Assembly: GCF_030445035.2 (NCBI RefSeq)
Contig: NC_080701.1
Coordinates: forward strand, 11,064,739-11,128,738
Direction: 5' to 3'
DNA: 64,000 bases
Source of the DNA: Dasypus novemcinctus
Taxonomy: Eukaryota > Chordata > Mammalia > Cingulata > Dasypodidae
A program made the translations under genes and the position numbers. This document shows, piece after piece, positions 11,301 to 23,300 of this stretch (the stretch's first letter is position 1; each line of letters starts with the position of its first letter). The notes beneath the pieces are model-generated. The model did no database searches and was not told where the DNA came from. It was given only the letters and a program-made list of their open reading frames with translations.

Positions 11301-14300
11301 AGCCTAGAGAGAACGGCTTCCCCCCAGCCTTCTGGGGCTACTAGGGTTCTCTCGGGAGGTGATCAGCCTCCCCTTCCTAGCAATTAAAGCTAGGGCCTTC
11401 CGGACTCTGCTCACCCGGGGAGTCTTACCTTCTTCCCTGTTCGGAGCTCTTTTTCGTTCCCAGAATCTTTCTCTTCAGACCTTTCATTGCCCCTTGATTT
11501 TGTCGGGAAGATTCTGGTGGAGCCCACATCTTTTCTGGATTAAATTTAATCCAGGGGCGCCCAGATTTGGGGTTCACCCGAGTCCTCCCGGCTTCCTCGG
11601 GGATTTGGAAGGGGCAGCAAAATGCTACCGTCTCTGGCCTTCATTTTTATCCCTTCGTGGTTGCCATTAATGTTGTGGAATTTAAGAGAAGTTCAATTAT
11701 TTGAGAATAGAGAGGCCAGGACTCAGGAATGATTTTGAGAAGGAAAAATGGTTTATTGACGGCCGGCCGGACTCGGGAGCTTTCTGTTTGAATCCCGAGC
11801 CCCGAACAAGATTTTCAAACGTCTTTTATACAGAGAGGAAAGGTCAAATGGTCCCTTTGTTTCAGTTCTCAATAGGCTTCAATTAGCATATATCTCTTTC
11901 ACATCTTAGGTAAGCTTTTAGCAAGGACTCCAGACATTTTAGATAAGCCTTGGTTTTTGCATTTCCCCTAAATACTTAAAGTTTATAGCCCTTGCTTTGT
12001 TAAACATTTCCTGGGACTGGAGCCTGCTGGTCCCTAAGAGCAGGACTGCAGCCTCTTACCGTTTCACACCCACAAGTCAAACAACTTAGTTATCTCTGAA
12101 GAGACAAAGAGCCTTCCACCCATAGCCCACATCATGCTTATTCTTCAACTTATAGGCAATTCAGATGGAAGTAATTCTCAAGTACCCTAGTATAGTACCT
12201 AGTCCACAGTACAGGTCCAGTAAAAGAGTGTTTAGAGTGAGAAATAGTCCCTGAACCATCAGGATGAGTTCTAAGTCAGGGACTATGGCCTGTCCATAGT
12301 TAATTCCTCCTCAGTCTGTAATTAAAGTTCATATAGGGCAGTATGGTAAAATGTGGCTAAGTTAACAAGCTTTAACATAGGTGAATAGTAAGTATCAGTG
12401 TAGTTTTGAAAATTCTGGGAATTTAGCTAATATTTGTAACATTGGGAAAAATGAACTTACAAATGACTCTTTGAAACTTTAACATTATTAGTAATTTGGG
12501 ACCCCCTGTGGCATGATTAGAATTGAGTCATGCTTTAACACAGATATTGATTTAAGAAAAAAGTTTTATAATACAGTGACTCCATGGTTCTCCTGAATAC
12601 CTGGTATATCCATAACTTTTAGAAAACGTGAGTTTTGAAACTGAGTACATTTTCTTTTTTGCCTTGGGTACTAGGAAGTTTAGAGCTATATTTGCAGTAC
12701 ATTTTATGATAGGCCTCTGTGTGCAAATCTTACCTGTAGGGTTACTTACTTTTCACCTTTATTCTGCCTCTTTCACGTATTTGGTTATAATTCATTGGTT
12801 TGTCTTTATATTGGGCAATTTCTGTTAACTTTGTGACATGAAGTCAGGTTAAAAAATATTCAAGAAATCCCTGAATTGTAAATGCATAATGTTCTAAAAG
12901 TTCATTTATAAAATGGTTCATTGGTAAACTTTGTAATATTGTTTGTGAAAAAGTCTGTTCAGTAGCCTGTTTTGGTAAGAAAAGCTACCATTTTTAATAA
13001 TTGCTGTGAGTGTGATATTAGGAGCCAATACAATCTTATTTATTCCTTATAATAATATTGCCCAAATACAACTGACCATTACCAAATACCATTTGAGACA
13101 GTTATTATTATGTTGTATTTTACAGATAAAGAAACAGAAGATCAGAGGTTAATAAGTAGTAAGGTCACACGCTAGTAAATGATTATCTTGGGGTTGTTCT
13201 GAGGTGGCTCTGACTCAAACACCAGTGCTCTTTTTACTTAGCTTCAGAGTCTTTGAGGAACCTCATGACCCAGAATAGAGCAGGGTCGATTGTATTCAAA
13301 GCACACCTTCTTTCTGCAGTGACCACTTTTCATCTAACATGTAGCAGGAAGAGGCCTCAGCAGTGTTAACCTTTAAATCTAAGATGTTTGTACTAATTAT
13401 AAACTATATCCTTTTTTTTTTTTCATTTTTATTTTTTAGAGAAAGCAACAATGTAGATATGATGGCCAAGAAACAAAAGGAACTAAGTTTATTAGCTCCA
13501 ATGCAGGTGATTTCAGTGACCCAGTTTACAAAGAGATTGCTATTACGAATGGTTGTATTAATAGAATGAGTAAGGAAGAACTCCAAGCTAAACTTTCCGA
13601 ATTCAAGCTTGAAACCAGGTAATTAAAAACAACTTTTTAAAATTATAAAAATACATGGTCATCTGAGAAAATTTTGAAAACACTGAAAATTAAGAAATCA
13701 TCTGTAATTCTAGCATAAAGAGATAACCATTATTAAAAAATAACACTGTACATCCTTATACCTGAATCCTTGTGTGCATCTCTGATTATTTCTGTCAGTC
13801 TATTAGATGATAGAAGTAGGATTGCTGAGTCAAAGTCTGTGAAAGTTGTAAAGCTTCACCAGCAATGTGAAGGAGTGTTTATCTCCTCATACCAAATGTA
13901 TATTGTACTGTTAAGTAGACTTTATTTTTGGAGCTATTTTAGGTTTATAGAAAAATTATGCAGAAAGTGGAGTTCTCATATACCTGACCCCTCAGTTTCC
14001 CCTATTGTTAATATCTTAACAGTAGTAGGGTACATTTGTTATAATTGATGAACCAGTATTGATATATTATTAACTTAAGTCCATAGTTTACATTAGGTTC
14101 ACTCTTTGTGTCTACCCTTTTATGAGTTTTGACAAATGTGTGATGTCGTGTGTCTACCATTACTATATCATATAGAATAGTTTTGTTGCCCTAAAAATGC
14201 CCTGTGCTCCATCTGTTCATACTCTCCTGCTCTCCCAGGACCCCTGGTAACCACTCATCTTTTTACTATCTTTATATTTGCCTTTTCCAGAATGTGGTAT

Positions 14301-17300
14301 TGTTGGGGTCATACCATAGATAGTCTTTTCAAACTGGCTTCTTTGATTTAGCAGTATGCCTTTAAGGTTCCTCTATGTCTTTTCATGGCTTGATAGAGCA
14401 TTTCTTTTTGTTGCTGTATAATGTTCCACTGTATAATCTATCACAGTTTATCCATTCCCCTCTTGATCTTGGTTGCTTCCAGTTTTGGGCAATTATAAGT
14501 AACGCTTCTATGAACATTTGTGTCCAGGTTCTTGTGTGGAAATAAATTTTCAACTCATTTGAGTAAATACCTGGGATTATAATTGTTGAGTCCTATGTTA
14601 AGCCTGTATTTAGTTTTGTAAGAAACAGCGGCTGTACCATTTTGCATTCCCACCAGCCTTGAAGGAGAGTTCCACATTCTCAGCAGCATTTGGTATTGTC
14701 AGAATTTTACATTTTAGTCATTCTAAAAGGTTTATAGCAGAATCTTATTTTTTTAATTTGCATTTCCCTTATAACATACAATGTTGAGCATCTTACATGT
14801 TTACTTGCCACCTTTGCATCTATTCAGATTTTTACACATTTTTAAATTGGGTTGGTTGGTCTCCTATTGTTGAGTTTTAAGAGTTCCTTATATATTTTGA
14901 ATCCCAGTCCTTTGTAAGATATGTGTTTTTGTAATATTTTCTCCTATTCTGTTTCTGGTCTTTTCATTTTCTTAATCAAATGTGTTTTTATTTTATGGTG
15001 GTGGTCGTGTTTAAAATGCTCATTTGGTTGATAATTTTATCTTATCATTTCTTTCCTTATTTGAATATTTTTTGTTTTTGTTTTCTTTTGGCCATTTTAT
15101 TGCTTTTGTAAAGTAGGTTTGTTTGAAACTATGTAATAAAAACCATTCACCTACCAGCAAATTTATTTTTCCATTTTAGTTTCTAAAAATATTCAGAACG
15201 ATATCATGCGCTGTGTGTTTAATAGTGTATATTGAATGAGAAAACAATGCGGCTTAGCCGCCACCTGTGTTGTGTGCGTGTTTTTAATTAGATATGCACA
15301 TACCTTAAGTTTTTAATTATTTTTTGCAAATCACTTTGTTATGACTTAACATGTACTTTCAGAGATTCATTTCTTGGGGCATGGGGCAGGACTGACCTTT
15401 GGACTCCAGAAAAATGTGTAGATTTTTAGACAGTAGTATTGCTAGACATCAAGACAAAATGGACTACATACAATAGATGAAAACTGTGAATGTTTCAGGG
15501 CATCCCTGAATCCTTTTTCTCTTACAAGTAGTATTCCTCCACTTTGCTTCAAAGTGGAGCTTTATTACTTTTCAAAAGAGCACAAATCAATATTTTTCCT
15601 TTCTAGAGTATCTACATCATAAATTGTGAAGAATAATTTTACCACATTTCCCCCTGACTCTTTCAGGTACAACCTATAGCCTACCAAAGACTTTCTGAGA
15701 ATATTTATTCTTCGCAGGTGAAAAGAGTTGCAGTGGGTAGAACTGGTGCTTATTTAGATGAGGAGGAACAGGGAAAATGTTAAAGTTGACAGTCTTCTAG
15801 CCTAGGCAACTGATTATATGTTGGTGTTGCGATTAACAGCATAGACAATGTGGGAAGAGGATCAGGTTTGCAGGAAACCCTAAAGTAAATATAGTTTCTC
15901 TAAAGGAAGAGTGAACACTTAGAGAGTTGGGAACCTGAGGAAAGGTAAGGCAAGTGTGGATTTTCTGCCATGTTAATACCGTCTTTTTTCATAACTGTTT
16001 AACATCCCCATTGAAATGTAATTCTTATAACCAGTCCATGTTTTCCTGTATTAATGTTGTAATCAACACCCTTATATATAATCTTGGCATACAACTCTTA
16101 ATTGTTTCTAAAGTCACTCTTTTAATGTTTCTTGAATAAAATAGTAAGATTAATAAAATAGTAAGATTAAAAAAAGAAGGATAAAATAAAAGAGAAAGAA
16201 AAATTAAGGCAGAGTAATATGAAGTGATTATATGATACAGAAAGGTGCTAACAAAGCCTTGATATAAAAGGAGATAAGAGTTTTTCTTCCGAGGTTTTGG
16301 TAATTTGGAAAATCTCATGGAAATAAACATATTGACATTTTGTCTAAAAGCAAGCAACTGTTTGATTATGGTATTTTCATGGATAGGATTCCTTTTCAGT
16401 GCTTCAGTGGTAGTTTAGAAAGGAATACAAAAGGTTAAGAAATTTTTTCCTTAAATTTTTATTATTTTTAAATAATGCTTAGCTAATGTTACCAAAATGT
16501 CTTACAATTTAGATTCTCTTACTTTTAAAATTTATTTATTAAAATGTATCACCCACATACAGACATACATAATAAGTGCATAGCAATAGTTGTGAACTTA
16601 CAAAACAAACATATATAACACCATACAAAACCCTCATTACTCACCCTACCACCAACACCTTGCATTGTTGTTAAACCTTTTTAACTGATGATTAAGAGCA
16701 TTGTCAAAATATTACTACTAACCAAAGTATTTTCCCCCAACCCTCCCTATTATTATCTTTGTATCATTTATATATGAACATACATAAACAATTAAGTGTA
16801 TAGTAAAAGTAGTGAACTTAGAAAGCAAACATGCATAACATCATACCAGGGTCCCATACATCAACCCTCCACCAACACCTTGCATTGTCGTGAGACGTTT
16901 GTTACAAATTATGAAATAATATTGTCAAAATCTTATTACTGATTATTGTCCTTATTTTATATTTGTTGTGTTTTTCCCCCAACCCACCCTATCATTGTTT
17001 TTTAAATAGATTTTTTTATGACAGAAGTTGTAAACTTATAAAAACAATCACGTGCATGTGCAGAATTCCCAAACAACACTCCTCTTCCAACACACCACAC
17101 TCATGGAACTTTTGTTACAGATAAGATAATATCATCCGATTATTACCACATCCATAGTGTCCATTTGGCTCACCTTTTCCATACTCCCTCATTATCAACA
17201 TAGTACATCTTTCGTATAGATGCAAGGATATTTTATTATTACTACTAACCACAGTGCATAGGTCACTCCAGTTGTATTTTTCCCAACACCCTGCTGTAGT

Positions 17301-20300
17301 AATGTGTGTTTGCTTACGCTCACAAAGGACACTGTTGCATCGGTACCATCACCCATAATTCTCACCGTCCTCTTGGTTTACTGTGCTATTCAGTTCCTAG
17401 ATTATTCTCCAGAATTCTGTTAATTGGCATTTATATCCCTAGACTACCATTTTAAGCCACATCCCCATTTATAAATTAGCTGTTACTATTTGTTATCATC
17501 CACTCTATACATTTCCACACTTTTACAGTAAAACTAATGAAAACTTCTACATACACTAAACATCAGTAGTCCATCTCAGTCCTCTTATCTCCTCTAAGAA
17601 TCTACCACCTACCACCAGGTCTTGAAGATATTTTCCTACAATTTCTTTTAGAAGTTTTATCGTTTTGCTTTTATTTTTATTTTTTTTTAAATCCATTTTG
17701 AGTTAATTTTTGGATAAGGTGTGAGATAGAGATTCTCTTTCCTTCTGTCGGCTATGGAGGTCCAGTTTTTTCAACACCATTTTATGGAATGGACTGTTCT
17801 GCCTGAGCTGTGTGGGTTTGACAGGCTAGTCAAAAATCACTTGACCATACATGTGAGGGTCTGTTTCTAAACCATCAGTTTGGTTCCATTGGTCTTTGTG
17901 TCTGTCTTTATGACAGTACCATGCTGTTTTTACCACTATACCTAGATAATATGAATTAAAGTCCGGAGATAAGGGTTTGCTTTTCCTTTTTATGATGTTT
18001 CTGGCTATTCAGGACCCCTTACCCTTCCAAATAATTTTAATCTTGTTTTCTATTTTTTTAAAAAAATGCTGGTGGAATTTTTATCGGGATTGCATTGAAT
18101 CTGTATATCAGTTTGAGTAGAATTGACATCTTAATGCTATTTAGTCATCCAATCCATGAGTATGGAATGCTCTTCCAGTTATTTAGGCCTTTTAAAATTT
18201 CTTTTAACATGGAGTTGCAATTTTCTGAATACAAGTGCTTTACCTCATTGGTTAAGTTTATTCCTGTCTATTTGAGTTTATCTGTCATATTTTATTTTCA
18301 CCACTCAAAGATGACACTTTTAGTTACTTTTATTGTTATAATCTTCATTTATAGACTCTTTTCCAGGCCTCTCTCTCCTGTCTTTTCTTTTCAGGCTCTT
18401 GCATACCCTTTAGTATTTCCTGAAAATCTGGCCTCTTGCTTAGAAATTCTCTCAGTTTCTGTTTATCTGTGACTATTCTAATCTCGCCCTCAGTTTTGAA
18501 AGACAGCCTTCCTGGTTATAAGATTCTTGGCAGGAAGTTATTTTCTTGTAGTATCTTAGCTATATCAGATGATTGTCTTCTTGCCTTCATGGTTTCTGGT
18601 GAGAAATCATTACTTAATCTTATTGGGAATTCCTTATATGTTATGCATTGCTTTTCTCTTGCTGCTCTCAGAATTCTCTCTTTGTCTTTGTCATTTGACA
18701 TTCTGATTAGTATGTGTCTTGGAGTTGGTCTGTTCGAATTTTTTTGGATGGGGGTACGCTGTGCTTCCTGGACATGGATATCTGTGTCCTTCAATAGGGT
18801 TGGGATATTTTCTACCATTATTTCTTCAGGTATTTCTTCTGCCCTTTTTCCTTTCTCTTCTCCTTCTGGGACACCCATGACACCTATGTTTGCACACCTT
18901 TTGCTGTCATTTAGTTCCCTGAGACCTTGTTTGATTTTTTCCATACTTTTCTTCATCTCTTCTTTTGTATGTTCACTTTCAAAGACCATTTCTTCAAGCT
19001 TCCCAATCCTTTCTTCTGCCTCCTCAAATCTATTATATGATTCCAGTGTTTTTTAAATTTCATTGATTGCATCTTTCATTCCCATAAGATCTATTTTTCT
19101 GTGTATGCTTTCAAATTCTTCTTTGTCCTCATCCAGTGTCTTCTTAATATCCTTGATCTCTTTAGCCATCTCATTGAATTTATTAAGGAGATTTGTTTGA
19201 ACATCTATGATTAGTTGTCTCAACTCCTTTATGTCATCTGGAGGCTTATCTTGTTCCCCAGACAGGTGCTTCAGCAGCTCCAGATAGCTCTGGGTGTTTA
19301 CTAACTGCCCTGTAGGAGCTGACTCTAAGAGCTCCTTACTCCGTCACCATCTCACCATCTTGATGGTTGTCCTCTTGGCTGGCCTAGTTCTTCTTATTTT
19401 TACTACTATTTTGTTTTTGCAGGTCATCATTAGGATTCAACCAAATAACACTGAAGGAAGTCTAATCACTAGTTGTAGCTTTTATTTTAAAAAAATTACC
19501 AACTGTTTGAAGAGCATGACTGCAATTACCAACCATTGACACCTATTTAGAAGGCCCTTTCCCTGTCCCTGCTCCATTTGTTGAACATATTTTTTAAAGA
19601 GCCCTGTAGTACTGAAATCCCCTAAACTGTATTCTACCTTTGGTAAATTAATAAACCTTCCACTTAAGAAGCCACAATTTGTTCTACCATGTCTTCTCAG
19701 TTAGTTTTCCTATTCAACTTTCTATGTTAGGCTCATAAGGCTTTCATATGGATGTATTTTAGTTTGACTTACAAGAGGCCAAAGAAAGGAAAGAGATGGC
19801 ATAATATGTTCAATTTACTTGAATTTTCATTCTTTGAAATTTGTATTTGGTCACTAGAATCATTCAGCATTAATTTCAGTTTTTGTCTCATGCATGCCAT
19901 CTTAATATCTAAAGTAGTATATCTGTGTCAGAGGGTTATGTGATAAGGCTAATGGTTTGAAATTATTTGCAAAGAAAAACTTCGATGTTTCTCCTATATA
20001 TGAAGGCTTTTCTTAAATTTACCTCTTAAGACAATCATTCCAGTAAAATGACTGTTAAGAGTTTAGATTATTGGCTGTAAAGTTTATCCAAAAGTAGATT
20101 TTATTCTTATTTTTCTTCAGAGGAGTAAAGGATGTGTTAAAGAAGAGGCTAAAAAACTACTATAAGAAGCAGAAGCTGATGTTGAAAGAGAACAATTGTG
20201 CTGACAGTTACTACGACTACATTTGTATTATCGACTTTGAAGCAACGTGTGAAGAGGGTAACCCACCTGAGTTCATACATGAAATAATTGAATTTCCTGT

Positions 20301-23300
20301 TGTTTTACTGAACACTCATACCTTAGAAATAGTAAGTGAATCATTATATTTTCATTTATTTTTAGCAGGAACTGTTTTGGTGTTCATTAGTTAATTTGCT
20401 GTTTTACTTAGAATTAGAACTCTGAAATGGAGGTTTTTGTTCTTAACATGTACAGTTGTGCTCCTGTATCTGCTTGCCTATGGTTAACCATAGGGAAAAA
20501 ATGAAAAAAGTTGGAAAAGTTCAGAAAATAAAGGGTTCAAAAGTTTCGAACCACCTGGCAAGCAAGTATAAACTGTACACAGTGAAGTCTGCCAGTCCAG
20601 TTCATGACTCAGCGCTCTTTGTCCCCGTACCCACATTCACATGTGAAACTTTCCTCCCGCCTGCCTCTCGTGTTCTTGCTGATATGGTCGCGTTTGTTGT
20701 TATGTTATCATAGTGCCTTGGTTTAAGAAAGTCCTTATTTACTGTAATTGCACCCCAAAGTGCAAGGGTATTGGTGCTGGTGTGTGGTTCTAAGCCTAAG
20801 AGAACTTTGAAGTGAAAATAGTAAAAGTTTAAGGAAAATTTTAGCTGTTGGTGCAAAAGTAAAAGTTCTCAATATGCTTGAAAAAAGAAAGAAAATCATA
20901 TGTGGAGATTGCCAGGGTGTATGGCAAGAACCATCTTTGCTTCGTGAAGTGATGCAAGATAGAGACAAAATTCATGCTGGTTTTTCTGTTGCACCTCAGC
21001 CTGCAGAGGAACATGCTGCAGTGCATGATAGGGTTGGTGTTCATTTCTGTCCATGGTTTCAGCTATCCAGGGTAGGACTTGGAACTAACCCCTGCGGATT
21101 GGGGGCCCTGTTGTATCAACTTGATTAATAGAAAAGCTGTAATAAGATAGTTTCAGGTTCATACTTTTCCAGTAGCTAAAATTACAATGTTTTTTTCTGT
21201 TTACTTAGAATACACATTTGGCTGGACATCAGAATCTCAGGGGGAGTTAAAAAAAAAAAAACAATAAAATACTGGTGCCCAATTCCGGTCCCAGAGATTC
21301 TGATTTAATTGTTCTACTGTGGAGCCTCTGACAGTCAGCACTTTTTTTTTTTTTTTAACCTCAGTTGGTTTAAATATGCGGTCAGAACTGAGAACCACTG
21401 CTATAGACCAGTGTGAATTCTAATCTGTAAGAATGGTAAATTACAAAAATCACCTTTACACCTAGAACAGGCCATCTTTATAGAATCAACCCCTGGCTTC
21501 TAAGCTCTATGATATGTATGCTATAGATATTTGATGTCAATGCGTTATTAGTTCAGGAATTCATAGCAACAATTTTCCAAAATAAGGCTGTTTGTAATAG
21601 ATCTTGATTTTTCTCCAACCTCACTGGATTCCCCTTCTCAGTCTCCTATGCTGATTTCTCTTTTTCTTCCAAACTTCCCAGTATCAGATGCCCTAGGGCT
21701 CAGTTCTAGGGCATTTTCTCTGATCTATATACCTCTTCTCCCTTGATGGTCTCATCTAGTTCCATAGCTTTAGAACTACCCATGCTTGATGGTCTCATAT
21801 AGTTCCATAGTTTTTAGAAGCATGCTGATAACTTTCAAGTATTTGACTCCATCCTGGACCTCTGTCCCAAACCCATACTGCTTTCTTGACAATCTCTACT
21901 TGTACATCTGAACAGACATCTTAAACTCAACATGTACGAAACTGAACCTAGCCCTAACCTTGCCTGTCTTCAACCTTCCCTAGTTTAGGTGATGACAGCT
22001 TCTTTAAAATTGCTCAGTTCGGAAACCTTGAAGTCATCCTTGAGTCCTATGTTTCTTTCACATTATACATTTAGACCAAAGGTAACTGCTGTTTGGCTTT
22101 GCCTTCAAAATGTATCCAGAACTCAGTCACATTGTTGTGACTTTAGTCTGAGCCATTCATTTCTTGTCTGGGATTACTCACTACTCCTTGTGTTTCTGTC
22201 CTTGTCTGCCTACAGCCAGTTCTCAACATAGTGCAGAATAATTATTTAACTGAGCGTAAAAGAGAGTAAAGGCTGTATGCCTTATACGATCTGATTTCTT
22301 GTTACCTGTCGCTGCTTATCTTACTACTCTTTTTCTCACTTATTATTCTCCAGCCATATTGGCTTCTGAGATGGTTAAAAGTTCAGGTGTCACCTTGGCC
22401 GGGTTATGGCATCCATTTGTTTGTTCAGGCAAGCACTGGCCTGATTGTTACTGTGAGGATACTTCATGGATTTAAATCATCAGTCAGTTGATTGCCTCTG
22501 TGGCGGGTTACATCCACCATCAACTGAGGAGACTGCCTGCAGTAGTGAGAGGAGTCTCATCCAATCAGTTGAAGGCCTTAAAAGAAGAAGTGAGGATTTC
22601 AGCAAGCAGAAGGGAGAATTTTGTTCTCTACTGCAGCCAGCCAGCTTCTCCTGGGGAATTTATCAAATGCCTTCATTGAAATATCCAGCTTGCGGCCTGC
22701 TCTGTGGAATTTGGACTTACCGATCCCCACATTCTTGTGAGCTAATTACTATTAAAAAATCCCACCGTACTTATCTAATACATACATTCCTATCAACTCT
22801 GTTTCCCTAGAGAAACCTAATTCAGCCTCCTTGCTGTTTTTCAGAAAATCTCCTCCCCCTCCACTGTACATGGCTTTAGCATTTGTTCTCTTCTTCAAGA
22901 TAATCTTGCTTGCTAATTTTCTTCCTTAAATCTCATCTCAGTGAAACCTACTTGATTATCCTATTTTGTATGTCTCTTAAACACTCTTATATCCCTGATT
23001 TATAAAATCTCCTTTACCTGCTCTCTTCTTTTTCAAAAATAACCTTTATTGCCTTTTAACTTGCTATGTAATTTACTTAGGTGTTTATTAAATATTTGGT
23101 CAAAGAATGAATAGTCTCTGTAGCATCATTCTATTAAGAGCATTAAATAAAGTATAAAATTTTATTATTGCTCTATTTCATGTTACCTGCTTGTAATGGT
23201 AAGGAAAGTTGTGGTATGCTTTTGTAAAATTTTTATTTAAAATTTTAAAATATATTGATACTTAAAAGAATGTAGACTTCATTTATCTATAAAATTCAGT

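Larger units (their letters stand above)
5412..11670 (-). other. Internal region of the provirus, non-coding
   Basis: About 6.3 kb, GC-moderate near the primer site (10.4-11.6 kb) and strongly AT-rich elsewhere. The longest minus-strand frames are 96 codons (10721-10431), 89 codons (9444-9175) and 87 codons (6897-6634), none resembling a retroviral protein. A diverged internal duplication links about 8615-8790 and 8847-8935 (shared TAACTGCATATTTAA and GGCAGACA motifs). Capture of non-viral sequence is possible but unproven. Confidence 0.7.
4948..12134 (-). mobile_element. Complete non-coding LTR provirus, antisense in ERI1 intron 1
   Basis: Two 464-bp LTRs (4948-5411 and 11671-12134) flank 6259 bp. 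The element runs on the minus strand: the 5' LTR is 12134-11671, followed by a 4-base spacer and a primer-binding site at 11666-11649. A polypurine tract at 5423-5412 abuts the 3' LTR. LTRs have TG...CA ends, and tgct is repeated outside at 4944-4947 and 12135-12138, the 4-bp duplication usual for class I (ERV1) integration. The internal region has no open frame over about 100 codons and nothing recognisable as gag, protease, pol or env. It is therefore a non-autonomous element, presumably packaged and copied by a related virus. The LTRs appear identical by eye, so insertion looks recent. Antisense orientation keeps its poly(A) signal off the ERI1 sense strand, as is typical of tolerated intronic proviruses. 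Confidence 0.93.
16518..19390 (-). mobile_element. L1 copy with internal deletion (3' UTR, ORF2 end, ORF1)
   Basis: Read on the minus strand: ORF1 region (about 19390-18380), then directly the C-terminal reverse-transcriptase part of ORF2 (about 18350-17640), then a 3' UTR made of tandem units (17300-16518). The endonuclease and most of the reverse transcriptase are missing between ORF1 and the ORF2 tail. A 206-codon frame on the opposite strand (18436-19056) is only a shadow of ORF1. Confidence 0.8.

Noticed and set aside
18436..19056. 206-codon plus-strand frame in ERI1 intron 2
   Set aside because: It is the reverse strand of an L1 ORF1 fragment, whose minus-strand translation matches ORF1p.
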